Positions 51,512 through 60,232 of a DNA stretch of 64,000 bases are shown here, piece after piece. The notes beneath the pieces were generated by a model. The model did not search any database. It was not told the origin of the DNA and worked only from the letters and a program-made list of their open reading frames with translations. Source of the DNA: Fontibacter flavus. Lineage in GTDB: Bacteria > Bacteroidota > Bacteroidia > Cytophagales > Cyclobacteriaceae. The position numbers and the translations under genes are program-made. Where the stretch lies: the NCBI RefSeq assembly GCF_042432905.1, contig NZ_JBHLWI010000014.1, positions 1 to 64,000 on the forward strand, written 5' to 3'. How positions within the stretch are numbered: position 1 is the stretch's first letter; each line of letters starts with the position of its first letter.

Positions 51512-51546
51512 GATGGCAACAGATTTAAGTTTTTCTGTAAAAGTAT

Positions 51547-51576
51547 AATAATTTTCTACATAGCAGTAGAATTATT
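51547..51576 (-). promoter_or_regulatory. Dyad upstream of the AraC regulator gene (possible operator)
   Basis: TTCTAC (51554-51559) and GTAGAA (51566-51571) flank a six-base spacer, and the symmetry extends outward as AATAATT/ATTATT with a two-base offset. It lies about 45 bases before the start codon, where a promoter is expected. A TATACTTT box on the minus strand lies just downstream. Confidence 0.5.
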
Positions 51577-51599
51577 AAATAAAAAATTAAAATAACATG

Positions 51600-51635
51600 A
51601 AAAAGGGCACAAAATTTAAATTTTGTGCCCTTTTT
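51600..51635 (-). terminator. Rho-independent terminator of the acyl-CoA dehydrogenase gene
   Basis: A perfect 36-base palindrome: 18 bases (51600-51617, core GGGCACAAAATTT) and their exact complement, with A and T runs at the ends, so it works in either direction. It lies 15 bases after the stop codon. Confidence 0.92.
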
Positions 51636-51650
51636 AAAAATATTAATTGA

Positions 51651-52790
51651 TTATCTTAAAATACTTCTTGATATGACTATTTTTTGAATCTCACTAGTCC
51701 CTTCATAAATCTGTGTAATTTTTGCATCACGCATCAGCCTTTCCACATGATATTCTTTCACATAGCCATAGCCTCCATGAACCTGAACAGCCTCTGTTGT
51801 GACATTCATCGCTACTTCAGAAGCATATAACTTGGCCATGGCGCTTGCAGTAGCATAATCCTGCCCATTATCCTTCAGCCAGGCAGACTTCATCACAAGC
51901 AGCCTGGCAGTTTCAATTTGAGTGGCCATATCTGCCAATTTAAACTGGATAGCCTGATGCTGACTGATGGTTTTCCCAAAAGCCTTACGCTCTTTTGAAT
52001 ATGCCAATGCCAGTTCATAAGCGCCGGAAGCTATTCCCAAAGCCTGGGCTGCAATTCCGATCCTTCCACCGTTCAGTGTTTCCATGGCAAAAGTAAATCC
52101 AAAACCTTCTTCACCTATCCTGTTTTCAACTGGAACTTTGACATCTGTGAACATCAATGAATGCGTATCAGAACCTCTGATACCCATTTTGTCTTCTTTT
52201 TTACCAATGACAAATCCATCCCAACCTTTTTCAACAATAAAGGCAGAAATACCTTTATGGCCCTTGGAAACATCTGTTTGGGCAATGACAAGATATACTG
52301 AAGCTGAACTTCCGTTGGTGATCCAGTTTTTGGTCCCATTCAACAAGTAATGGTCTCCATTTAAGTCAGCGGTTGTTTTTTGAGAAGTAGCGTCTGACCC
52401 TGCTTCAGGCTCTGATAAGCAAAAAGCTCCAATGATTTCTCCTGTGGCCAATCTCTTCAAGTACTTTTCTTTTTGGGCCTCAGTTCCATATTTTTCAAGC
52501 CCCCAACACACAAGGGAATTGTTTACAGACATAGAAACAGATGCAGAGGCATCAATTTTGGAAATTTCTTCCATGGCCAATACATAAGAAATGGTATCCA
52601 TTCCCCCTCCATTGTACTTGGGATCCACCATCATACCCATAAAACCAAGTTCTCCCATTTTCTTTACTTGTTCCAAAGGAAACTTGGCTTCTGTATCTCT
52701 ATCAATTACTCCTGGTAAAAGTTCTGATTGGGCAAAATCTCTGGCCGCATCCCGCACTGCTAAGTGCTCTTCTGTATAGTCGAAACGCAT
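51651..52790 (-). CDS. Acyl-CoA dehydrogenase
   Basis: A 379-residue FAD enzyme oxidising acyl-CoA to trans-2-enoyl-CoA, handing electrons to ETF. Family signatures are GAFCLSEPEAGSDATSQKTTA and QVHGGYGYVKEYHVERLMRDAKITQIYEGTSEIQKIVISR. The catalytic base is the glutamate in IYEGTSE, at the position used by short-chain and butyryl-CoA dehydrogenases. Chain-length preference cannot be fixed by eye; short-chain is most likely. It appears as a single-gene unit, with terminators on both sides. No other beta-oxidation genes are nearby. Confidence 0.95.
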   Translation of the reverse strand: MRFDYTEEHLAVRDAARDFAQSELLPGVIDRDTEAKFPLEQVKKMGELGFMGMMVDPKYNGGGMDTISYVLAMEEISKIDASASVSMSVNNSLVCWGLEKYGTEAQKEKYLKRLATGEIIGAFCLSEPEAGSDATSQKTTADLNGDHYLLNGTKNWITNGSSASVYLVIAQTDVSKGHKGISAFIVEKGWDGFVIGKKEDKMGIRGSDTHSLMFTDVKVPVENRIGEEGFGFTFAMETLNGGRIGIAAQALGIASGAYELALAYSKERKAFGKTISQHQAIQFKLADMATQIETARLLVMKSAWLKDNGQDYATASAMAKLYASEVAMNVTTEAVQVHGGYGYVKEYHVERLMRDAKITQIYEGTSEIQKIVISRSILR

Positions 52791-52840
52791 ATATATTTGG
52801 GTTTAATTTATTTCCGATTGGAAGTTAATTACAAAATAAA

Positions 52841-52864
52841 TAAGGGGCAATTTCTTGCCCCTTA
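52841..52864 (-). terminator. Hairpin terminator after the YugP-like protease gene
   Basis: TAAGGGGCAA (52841-52850) pairs with TTGCCCCTTA (52855-52864) around TTTC. On the minus strand it is followed by a T-rich but interrupted run. It lies about 40 bases past the stop of the gene at 52906. Confidence 0.7.
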
Positions 52865-52905
52865 AATGTAAACTCAAATCGTATGATAAAGTTTCTTTTA
52901 CCCGA

Positions 52906-53592
52906 TTACTCCCTGTTTCCGAAGAAAATCATGATGTAATAGGCCAAAGTAGCCAAGGCCGCCAAGGCCGCTACCACATAAGTCATCGCTGCCCATTTCA
53001 AGGCATCTTTGGACATACCATATTCTTCTGTCGTTACAACATTCCTGTTTTTTACCCATGCCAAGGCCCTGGCGCTTGCATCAAATTCAACCGGTAAAGT
53101 CACCAAAGTGAAAAGCGTCATCACACCATAGGAACCGACCACTATATAGCCAACCAGCTCATAAGGCAATCCAAGTGCAAAACCACCAAATAGGGAAGCC
53201 AACAAGACAATATTCAAAATTTTACCGCTTGCATTCTGCATAGGCACCATTGCAGACCTCAATTTCAACCAGGAGTACGCCGTGGCATGCTGAATGGCGT
53301 GACCGCATTCATGAGCTGAAACAGCAGCTGCAGCGGCATTTCTACCATAATAGACATCCGGACTAAGATTTACCGTCTTATTCATTGGGTTATAATGGTC
53401 CGTTAACTGTCCTTCGACAGAAACCACTTTTACGTCCGTGATATTGTGGTCTGCCAACATCAACTCGGCTATTTCTTTTCCCGAAAGGTTAGCCCTCAGG
53501 GATGTTTGTGAATACTTGTGAAACTTACTCTTCAGCTTCCTGCTGACAACAAAGCCCAACAGGGCAAACACAACGACAATCAATATAATCAT
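52906..53592 (-). CDS. YugP-like membrane zinc metallopeptidase
   Basis: A 228-residue integral membrane protein of the neutral zinc metallopeptidase family that includes B. subtilis YugP. One helix at the N-terminus (2-16), then the zinc motif HECGH (H94, E95, H98) in AVSAHECGHAIQHATAYSW, then three more helices; the EFDASARAL segment near residue 170 supplies the third-ligand region. All expected motif residues are present. The substrate is unknown. The gene lies 33 bases after an LPG-synthase-type gene and is probably the last gene of the panC-panD unit. Confidence 0.92.
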   Translation of the reverse strand: MIILIVVVFALLGFVVSRKLKSKFHKYSQTSLRANLSGKEIAELMLADHNITDVKVVSVEGQLTDHYNPMNKTVNLSPDVYYGRNAAAAAVSAHECGHAIQHATAYSWLKLRSAMVPMQNASGKILNIVLLASLFGGFALGLPYELVGYIVVGSYGVMTLFTLVTLPVEFDASARALAWVKNRNVVTTEEYGMSKDALKWAAMTYVVAALAALATLAYYIMIFFGNRE

Positions 53593-53625
53593 AGCTTCTT
53601 TCTTTTACTTTTTGTAGTTACGAAA

Positions 53626-54627
53626 TTAAGAACTTTTGGATGCTTTTTGGGAAGTAATTTTAAAGAAAATCCCCAATGCTACAATCCCAACAATCAGGAT
53701 GGTCAATACCTGGCTTCCATGTATGATCACGGCAAAGATTTTTCCTTCTTCAGCCGTCAATCCATAAGCCATCAAAATAAAGGCCACTAATGCATGGAAG
53801 GTTCCAATTCCTCCCTGTACAGGCGCAACCATGCCAATACTGCCCATAACCATCACCATGAGTACTGAGCTTAATGACAAACTGGCAGTAGATGGAATGG
53901 CCCATGCCACTAACAACATCATCAGATAATAGGAAAACCATATCATCGCAGAACTGCCCCAAAATCCAAATTGGTTTTTGACTCTTTTTACACTGATCAA
54001 GCCGTTGATCATATCTCTAAGGAAATGCCTGAGCTTTTTGATGAGCCCACTATCCCTGTACTTATTGAACAGAAAGTAAACAAAAATACCTGCTACTATT
54101 AAACCTCCCAAAATCAAAGGTAAAGCAGAACTGATCTTTTGTAGAAGAACTTCATAGGATACCAAATCATTGAAAAGGTTTAAAAATACCTCCCGCTCTA
54201 AAACGAATGCCAACAGTACGGTCAATGCCAAAAACAGCAGGTCTACTGTTCTTTCTAAAATAACTGTTCCCAGTAGTTTGCCCACCTGTATGTTTTCAGT
54301 CTTGGATAAAACCCCACACCTCGCTACCTCTCCTGCCCTAGGCACAAGGAGGTTGACCAAATAACCGATCATAAGACCAATGAGTGTCTTTCCAGTTGTT
54401 ACTTTGAAATTCTCACCTGCCTCTATCAGCAGCTTCCATCTCCAAGCCCTTATCCAAAAACCAAAAAGTGAAATAAAAATGGACAGTCCTAACCATCCCC
54501 ATGAAACCTCAGCAATGGATGTCATTAGACTTTCTATGCTCAGATCCTTATATAAAAACCAAAAGATCCAGATAGCTACTGCCAAAGACAATACTACCTG
54601 GACCCATTGTTTCAAATTTAATTTCAC
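53626..54627 (-). CDS. Lysylphosphatidylglycerol-synthase-type transmembrane protein (UPF0104/AglD family)
   Basis: 333 residues with about eight membrane helices. The family blocks are FWIRAWRWKLLIEAG, GYLVNLLVPRAGEVARCGVLSKTE (core motif near the middle) and APVQGGIGTFHALVAFILMAYGL. This is the flippase-like part of MprF and is also found alone. The aminoacyl-transfer domain of MprF is missing, so lysinylation of lipids is not expected. It starts one base after panD, suggesting a shared transcript, although no metabolic link to pantothenate is known to me. Confidence 0.9.
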   Translation of the reverse strand: MKLNLKQWVQVVLSLAVAIWIFWFLYKDLSIESLMTSIAEVSWGWLGLSIFISLFGFWIRAWRWKLLIEAGENFKVTTGKTLIGLMIGYLVNLLVPRAGEVARCGVLSKTENIQVGKLLGTVILERTVDLLFLALTVLLAFVLEREVFLNLFNDLVSYEVLLQKISSALPLILGGLIVAGIFVYFLFNKYRDSGLIKKLRHFLRDMINGLISVKRVKNQFGFWGSSAMIWFSYYLMMLLVAWAIPSTASLSLSSVLMVMVMGSIGMVAPVQGGIGTFHALVAFILMAYGLTAEEGKIFAVIIHGSQVLTILIVGIVALGIFFKITSQKASKSS

Positions 54628-54628
54628 C

Positions 54629-54976
54629 TTAAATCAATTTATTGTGATCATCCGGGAATATCACTGCCGGCTTGTGTTGCTTTGCTGATTCGAAATCCAT
54701 GGAACAATAAGAGATAATGATCACTACATCCCCTACTTGCGCTTTTCTGGCTGCTGGACCATTGAGACAAACGGTCCCTGTACCACGCTCACCTTTGATC
54801 ACATAAGTTTCAAGACGCTCTCCATTATTCACATTGACCACCTGAACCTTTTCATTCTCAATGATATTGGCCGCATCCATCAAATCTTCGTCTACGGTGA
54901 TACTGCCTACATAATGCAATTCCGCTTGGGTAACCTTTACCCTGTGAATTTTGGATTTTAATACTTGAATATGCAT
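54629..54976 (-). CDS. panD: Aspartate 1-decarboxylase
   Basis: Makes beta-alanine from aspartate for pantothenate and coenzyme A. The 115-residue proenzyme cuts itself between G24 and S25 (HYVGSITVDEDLMDAANI) to form the pyruvoyl cofactor; that site and the downstream RGTGTVCLNGPAARKAQVGDVVIIISY block are intact. It follows panC by 21 bases, giving a compact unit supplying both beta-alanine and the ligase that uses it. One base separates it from the next membrane-protein gene. Confidence 0.97.
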   Translation of the reverse strand: MHIQVLKSKIHRVKVTQAELHYVGSITVDEDLMDAANIIENEKVQVVNVNNGERLETYVIKGERGTGTVCLNGPAARKAQVGDVVIIISYCSMDFESAKQHKPAVIFPDDHNKLI

Positions 54977-54997
54977 GAATTTAATTTTTGCGCAATT

Positions 54998-55846
54998 TTA
55001 ATCAATAACTGCAATATTGTCGATCAGCCTGACCTCTCCCACATAGGCTGCAGTGCAGATCGAAACAGGAATGTTCTTTTCCAGCTTATCGAGAATCTTC
55101 ATATTGTCTGAGCGGACAAGCTCGAAATACTCCAATGACACTCCTATCTGGGTCATGATCAATTCATCAATTTTTTCCCGGACATCTAACCAAGGTTCCC
55201 CAGCTAAAAGTTCATCCTTGGCAAAACTTAATGCTTTAAAAAGGATTAGCGCCGATTGCCTTTCGGTTGGGCTAAGTCTCAAATTTCTCGATGACAAAGC
55301 CAATCCATCTTCTTCCCTGACAGTTGGGACTACCACTATTTCCACATCAAAGGAAAGGTCAGCCACCAGCCTTTTGATCACTGCAACCTGCTGCAAATCT
55401 TTCTGTCCAAAGAAGGCTTTATGAGGTTTAACAATATTTAACAACTTAGAAACTACTATTCCGACCCCGTTGAAATGACCAGGACGGAACGCCCCTTCCA
55501 ATACCCTTTCCAAATCCCCAAAATCAATAGAAAGCATGGGCTTTTCTGGATAAATCTCCTGAATATCAGGTATAAACAGATAATCTACCCCGGTATTTTT
55601 CAATAAATCCAAGTCTTTATCCAATGTGTTGGGGTATTTGGCGAAGTCATCCGGATTGTTGAATTGTGTGGGATTTACAAAAATGGAGACAAAAACCACA
55701 TCCGAAGATTCTTTTGCTTTTTCAACTAATGCCAAATGGCCCTCATGCAAAGCCCCCATAGTAGGGACAAAACCAACTGTTCTTTGGGGTCCAGATATAT
55801 TCTGCAGTGCGGATTTCACAGCCTCTTTGGTACGGAGGATATTCAC
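54998..55846 (-). CDS. panC: Pantothenate synthetase
   Basis: Joins pantoate and beta-alanine with ATP to form pantothenate. The 282 residues show the HIGH-type motif HEGH (34-37) in PTMGALHEGHLALV, FVNPTQFNNPDD, GVGIVVSKLLNIVKPHKAFFGQKDLQQ and the KMSKS-like GLALSSRN. The start codon is GTG; the next in-frame methionine lies inside the conserved PTMGALHEGH block, so GTG is needed. It is the first gene of the panC-panD-membrane-protein unit, divergent from the GT5 gene. Confidence 0.96.
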   Translation of the reverse strand: MNILRTKEAVKSALQNISGPQRTVGFVPTMGALHEGHLALVEKAKESSDVVFVSIFVNPTQFNNPDDFAKYPNTLDKDLDLLKNTGVDYLFIPDIQEIYPEKPMLSIDFGDLERVLEGAFRPGHFNGVGIVVSKLLNIVKPHKAFFGQKDLQQVAVIKRLVADLSFDVEIVVVPTVREEDGLALSSRNLRLSPTERQSALILFKALSFAKDELLAGEPWLDVREKIDELIMTQIGVSLEYFELVRSDNMKILDKLEKNIPVSICTAAYVGEVRLIDNIAVID

Positions 55847-55929
55847 AGGATTTGGATTTAAGGAATGTAAAATAGAGGCAAAACTATATTATAATCCAGA
55901 AAAACAATGGCTTTACCACTTTTTTTTTG

Positions 55930-55937
55930 TAACTTTG
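55930..55937 (+). promoter_or_regulatory. -7 element (TAACTTTG) of the GT5-type gene
   Basis: An exact TAnnTTTG after a long T run; leader of about 28 bases to the ATG at 55972. There is no good -33 TTG. Confidence 0.55.
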
Positions 55938-55971
55938 TGCGATTATTATCCCTCAATTAAAACAACAAGAT

Positions 55972-56784
55972 ATGTCAAAACTTCGTATCCTCTACGTTGC
56001 AAGTGAAATCAATCCTTTTCTTCAAACCTCCGAGGTAGCCAATTTCGTAAGGGCCCTACCGCAGGCTATGCAGGAAAAAGGAATGGAAATCCGTATTCTT
56101 GTGCCAAGATTTGGATTGATCAACGAAAGAAAGAACAGGTTGCACGAAGTAGTGAGGCTTTCTGGGATCAACATTGCCGTAGGAGAGGAAGAGAAACCCT
56201 TGATCATCAAGGTGGCATCTATCCCCAACGCAAAGCTTCAGGTTTACTTCATTGACAATGAAGACTATTTCCAGAGAAAAAGCGTTTTCCATGATAAGCA
56301 GGAAAAGTTTTATGAAGACAATGACGAAAGAGCCATTTTCTTCTGTAAAGGTGTCATAGAGACCGTCAAAAAATTAGGTTGGGCACCCGACGTAGTGCAT
56401 TGTAACGACTGGATGACCAGCTTGATACCAATGTATCTCAAAACAACTTACAAAAATGAGCCATTATTTAAGGACACAAAATCCGTATTCGCTATTTACA
56501 ATACCGGATTTAACCATAAATTTGGCGATGATTTGTTTGAGAAAGTTAAAATGGTAGATATTGATGATTCCATTTTAGCACCACTCAAATCAAAAGATTA
56601 CGAAGGCTTCCTGAAAATCGGGATGGAATATGCCGACGTGGTCATCAAGAGCGAAGAAATATCCGAAAACCTAAGCCAACTCATAGAAGAGTGCTCTAAA
56701 GACAAGAAGTGTGAGATTAACAGCGAAGAAGACGAACAACTTTTTGAAAGTTACTACAACATCTATACTGACCTCGCCGGCTAA
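55972..56784 (+). CDS. Glycogen/starch-synthase N-terminal (GT5) domain protein without the C-terminal half
   Basis: 270 residues matching only the N-terminal Rossmann domain of glycogen synthase: RILYVASEINPFLQTSEVANFVRALPQAM (the KxGGL site normally present here reads QTSEV), LGWAPDVVHCNDWMTSLIPMYLK, and AIYNTGFNHKF. The second Rossmann domain, which holds most of the ADP-glucose site, is missing, and the KTGG motif that binds the diphosphate is lost. It is therefore unlikely to be a working glycogen synthase. The frame is intact, so it is not simply a broken gene. Such short forms are common in Bacteroidota, next to panC and DUF4270; a regulatory or structural role is guesswork. Confidence 0.85.
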   Translation: MSKLRILYVASEINPFLQTSEVANFVRALPQAMQEKGMEIRILVPRFGLINERKNRLHEVVRLSGINIAVGEEEKPLIIKVASIPNAKLQVYFIDNEDYFQRKSVFHDKQEKFYEDNDERAIFFCKGVIETVKKLGWAPDVVHCNDWMTSLIPMYLKTTYKNEPLFKDTKSVFAIYNTGFNHKFGDDLFEKVKMVDIDDSILAPLKSKDYEGFLKIGMEYADVVIKSEEISENLSQLIEECSKDKKCEINSEEDEQLFESYYNIYTDLAG

Positions 56785-58108
56785 GCTGGCCCTAGGTCTC
56801 ATTATCTCATTCATCATCAGTTCCTGCGAGGATCCTTCCAACTTAGGTCTAGACCTGGATCCCAACAACAATCAGATAGGGGTATTCTACCAAGAAATAC
56901 CCCTATCTGCTACTGTTATCAAGCAGGATTCCTTATTGACCATCAACCCGAATTTTCTGGTTTTTGGCCATGAGGAAAGTGATTTCTTCGGTAAAACCGA
57001 AGGTATTGGTTATTCAAGACTGTTTTTCAACAGGGACGTAGCCAAACCAGAGGCAAACGCTGTACTGGATTCGGTCAGATTCAATTTTAATGTCAGGTTT
57101 GTACTGGCAGATGAACTGGAATCAGAAAAGACCTTTCAAGTCCACAGACTAAATGAGCAAATCCAAGATGTCAATTATTATAATTTCAGCAGTCTGGAAT
57201 ATAATGAAGAACCTATCTTTACAACTTCCTTTGATTTTTCAGCTCGTCAAGACACTTTGGTTTTCACCAAACTTGAAAACAATCCCTTTACAAATCAGCT
57301 ATTTGAAGATCTGAAGGAAGGATCTGCTTTTACAGACATCTTCACTTTCAGGGAATACCTACCAGGCCTTGTTTTTAAAGGTGCGGAAGATGAAAAAGTA
57401 TCTTTTACAGTAAGACCTGGAAACAATACAGGATTTGTGTTTTTTTACAGAAATGAAGGAGATACTGTATCAAAGGCATACCCAATTGCCACTGGTGTCA
57501 ACTCCAATATCGCCCGACATTTCAACCAAATGATCATAGATCCAACAGGCACACCAACTGAAGCCATTGTAGAACCCTATGTTTCATATGACCTTGGCGG
57601 AAAAGTTGGATCTAAAAACAATACCGGATTATTGGTGAAATTAGACATGAGCCCATTGGATGCCTTTCTGGACACACTTCAGAATATCACCATCAATCAA
57701 GCAATTCTTGAAATGGGACCTTTGAGCAGAAATATTGCCAGTCTAAGACCGCCACAATTCCATCAAATGTTCTTTACCAATGAAACCAACAAAGTTTTGC
57801 TAAGAAATGATGGCAGGGTCATGGCAGTCCAGCCTGATGGCAGGCCTCAATACGATCCGACAACAGACGAACCTATTTTCTCCGATTCCCCTGCTTTATT
57901 GGCACATGATTTGGAAAAAAATATCTACAGACAGTTTATCACCTCCCACATCAATGCGATTTACAGAAAAAATATCCAGAGAAGGGATTTTATCATCTAT
58001 CCATTGGTAACAGGGTCTGATGAATATAGACAGTCAACAAGAGAATTTATCATGGAGGGTAACAGCCCAATACTTAAAATATATTATTCGAAGACGAGAT
58101 CATTCTAA
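56711..58108 (+). CDS. DUF4270 family lipoprotein
   Basis: About 465 residues from a GTG start that overlaps the end of the GT5-type gene by 74 bases; a TTG at 56744 would give a shorter overlap and a signal of 28 residues. Either way the lipobox is IISSC, followed by EDPSNLGLDLDP, the usual start of DUF4270 proteins. The rest is beta-rich with no known catalytic motif, ending in EFIMEGNSPILKIYYSKTRSF. DUF4270 lipoproteins are likely outer-membrane or surface proteins of Bacteroidota with unknown role. No ATG is available before the lipobox in this frame. Confidence 0.87.
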   Translation: MRLTAKKTNNFLKVTTTSILTSPAKLALGLIISFIISSCEDPSNLGLDLDPNNNQIGVFYQEIPLSATVIKQDSLLTINPNFLVFGHEESDFFGKTEGIGYSRLFFNRDVAKPEANAVLDSVRFNFNVRFVLADELESEKTFQVHRLNEQIQDVNYYNFSSLEYNEEPIFTTSFDFSARQDTLVFTKLENNPFTNQLFEDLKEGSAFTDIFTFREYLPGLVFKGAEDEKVSFTVRPGNNTGFVFFYRNEGDTVSKAYPIATGVNSNIARHFNQMIIDPTGTPTEAIVEPYVSYDLGGKVGSKNNTGLLVKLDMSPLDAFLDTLQNITINQAILEMGPLSRNIASLRPPQFHQMFFTNETNKVLLRNDGRVMAVQPDGRPQYDPTTDEPIFSDSPALLAHDLEKNIYRQFITSHINAIYRKNIQRRDFIIYPLVTGSDEYRQSTREFIMEGNSPILKIYYSKTRSF

Positions 58109-58130
58109 ATACTGATTTCGACAAAGCATG

Positions 58131-58180
58131 ACAGTCCGGTAAAGCAATTTTATTAAAGTTGAATTACCGGACTGTTTTTT
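58131..58180 (+). terminator. Rho-independent terminator after the DUF4270 gene
   Basis: ACAGTCCGGTAA (58131-58142) pairs with TTACCGGACTGT (58164-58175) across a 21-base loop, followed by T to 58180. The T run doubles as the -33 region of the glmS promoter. Confidence 0.85.
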
Positions 58181-58209
58181 GTTATGTTGATTTAATAAAC
58201 TTACATTTG
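58179..58209 (+). promoter_or_regulatory. Promoter of glmS
   Basis: TTG (58179-58181), a 20-base spacer, TACATTTG (58202-58209). Both boxes and spacing match the phylum consensus. The leader to the ATG at 58229 is about 13 bases, so there is no room for a glmS ribozyme. Confidence 0.72.
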
Positions 58210-58228
58210 ATTTTTAAAATTTTTACCT

Positions 58229-60070
58229 ATGTGTGGAATTGTAGCTTATGTAGGGCAGCAGGAAGCTTTGCCCATCATCATCAAAGGACTTAAAAGATTA
58301 GAATACCGTGGCTATGATAGTGCCGGTGTTGCCTTGTTAAACCCAGAGGGTTTAAGTATTTACAAGAAGAAAGGAAAGGTATCGGAACTGGAAAACCATT
58401 TAAATGGCTTCAGTAACCTCCATTCCAAAATCGGAATTGGACATACGCGTTGGGCTACCCATGGTGAACCTAATGATGTCAATGCCCATCCCCATTACTC
58501 TTCAAGTGAGAAATTTGCGATGATCCACAATGGCATCATCGAAAACTATGATGTCCTGAAAAAAGACCTGATGAATAAAGGATATACCTTTCAATCAGAA
58601 ACAGATTCCGAAGTATTCATCAAATTTATTGAAGACATTTATGTAAACAATGATTGCAGTTTGGAAGAAGCAGTTCGACTCGCGCTTCATAAAGTAGTCG
58701 GTGCTTATGCCATAGTCATCATGAATATGGAAGAGCCGGATACTTTGATAGCAGCTAGAAAAGGCTCACCATTGGTTATAGGCGTTGGAGAAAATGAATA
58801 TTTCCTAGCATCAGATGCCACTCCTATCATTGAATACACCAATCAGGTAGTTTACCTAGATGATTATGAAATTGCTGTCATCAGGGACAATAAGCTTCAG
58901 ATCAAGACAATTGAAAACGTAGAAACCAACCCCTATATCAATCAACTTGAAATGGAATTGGAAGCCATCGAAAAAGGCGGCTATGAACATTTCATGTTGA
59001 AAGAAATCAACGAGCAGCCAAGATCCATAGCTGACTGTATGCGTGGAAGACTTGATGCCCAAAATGGCAGATTGGTTCTTGGAGGCTTGAGGGATTATAT
59101 GAACAAGTTCCAAAATGCTGACAGGATCATCATCACCGCCTGCGGTACCTCTTGGCATGCCGGATTGGTGGCAGAGTACCTGTTTGAAGAGTTTGCAAGA
59201 ATCCCCGTAGAAGTGGAATATGCTTCAGAATTCAGGTATAGAAACCCGGTCATCAGCGAAAAAGATTTCGTGATTGCCATCTCCCAATCAGGCGAAACAG
59301 CCGATACATTGGCAGCCATTGAGCTGGCAAAATCCAAAGGTGCCACCATCTTTGGGGTTTGTAACGTGGTAGGTTCATCCATTGCCAGGGCGACCCATGC
59401 AGGTTCTTATACCCATGCCGGTCCTGAAATTGGCGTGGCCTCCACAAAAGCTTTCACGGCTCAGATCTCCGTATTGACCATGATGGCGCTAAAACTTGGT
59501 TATCAGAGAGGAACACTTTCCGAAAACAGGTATATGCAACTTTTGAGTGAGTTGGAAACGATTCCATCAAAAGTAGAAAGAGCCCTAAAATTGAATGATA
59601 AAGTAAAGGCTATCGCTGCTGAATACAAGGATTCCAGAAACTTCCTTTACTTAGGAAGAGGTTACAACTTCCCGGTAGCATTGGAAGGAGCCTTGAAACT
59701 GAAAGAGATTTCATACATCCATGCGGAAGGTTATCCTGCAGCAGAAATGAAACATGGCCCTATTGCCCTGATCGATGAGGAGATGCCAGTGGTATTCATT
59801 GCTACCAAAGACTCCTCTTACGAGAAAGTGGTCAGCAATATCCAGGAGGTAAAAGCCAGAAAAGGTAAAATCATCGCTGTGGTAACTGAGGGAGATACCA
59901 CAGTAAAAGGAATGGCGGATCACGTGATCGAAATTCCGGAAACAGAAGAGGCATTTGTTCCACTTTTGGCCGTGGTTCCATTGCAACAGTTATCTTACCA
60001 TATCGCGGTGATGAGAGGATGTAATGTGGACCAGCCAAGAAACTTGGCAAAATCGGTAACGGTAGAATAG
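58229..60070 (+). CDS. glmS: Glutamine-fructose-6-phosphate aminotransferase (isomerizing)
   Basis: Makes glucosamine-6-phosphate, the entry to UDP-GlcNAc for peptidoglycan and lipid A. The 613 residues have an N-terminal glutaminase domain with nucleophile C2 (MCGIVAYVG). HTRWATHGEPNDVNAHPH and GIIENYD follow. Two SIS sugar-isomerase domains come next (ITACGTSWHAG, ISQSGETADTLAAIELAK; LGRGYNFPVALEGALKLKEISYIHAEGYPAAEMKHGPIALI). The C-terminus is DQPRNLAKSVTVE. Full length with all active parts. It is a single-gene unit with its own promoter and terminator. Confidence 0.98.
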   Translation: MCGIVAYVGQQEALPIIIKGLKRLEYRGYDSAGVALLNPEGLSIYKKKGKVSELENHLNGFSNLHSKIGIGHTRWATHGEPNDVNAHPHYSSSEKFAMIHNGIIENYDVLKKDLMNKGYTFQSETDSEVFIKFIEDIYVNNDCSLEEAVRLALHKVVGAYAIVIMNMEEPDTLIAARKGSPLVIGVGENEYFLASDATPIIEYTNQVVYLDDYEIAVIRDNKLQIKTIENVETNPYINQLEMELEAIEKGGYEHFMLKEINEQPRSIADCMRGRLDAQNGRLVLGGLRDYMNKFQNADRIIITACGTSWHAGLVAEYLFEEFARIPVEVEYASEFRYRNPVISEKDFVIAISQSGETADTLAAIELAKSKGATIFGVCNVVGSSIARATHAGSYTHAGPEIGVASTKAFTAQISVLTMMALKLGYQRGTLSENRYMQLLSELETIPSKVERALKLNDKVKAIAAEYKDSRNFLYLGRGYNFPVALEGALKLKEISYIHAEGYPAAEMKHGPIALIDEEMPVVFIATKDSSYEKVVSNIQEVKARKGKIIAVVTEGDTTVKGMADHVIEIPETEEAFVPLLAVVPLQQLSYHIAVMRGCNVDQPRNLAKSVTVE

Positions 60071-60097
60071 AACCAAGTATTTTAAAACAATATTATG

Positions 60098-60130
60098 AAG
60101 GCCATGCAGAAATGTATGGCCTTTCTTTTT
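60098..60130 (+). terminator. Rho-independent terminator of glmS
   Basis: AAGGCCAT (60098-60105) pairs with ATGGCCTT (60116-60123) around a ten-base loop, then TCTTTTTG. Confidence 0.82.
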
Positions 60131-60232
60131 GATCTCAGTCCATTTTTTACACAAAGGGTATTGTGAAGGTTTTTCCTATTGGCCAATTTGAAAGAAATTT
60201 GGTAAGTTCAATCCATCTAATTCAACATGAAC

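Noticed and set aside
58182..58228. glmS ribozyme in front of glmS
   Set aside because: The predicted leader is only about 13 bases and the gap to the previous terminator is under 50 bases, too short for the ribozyme, which is mainly found in Firmicutes.
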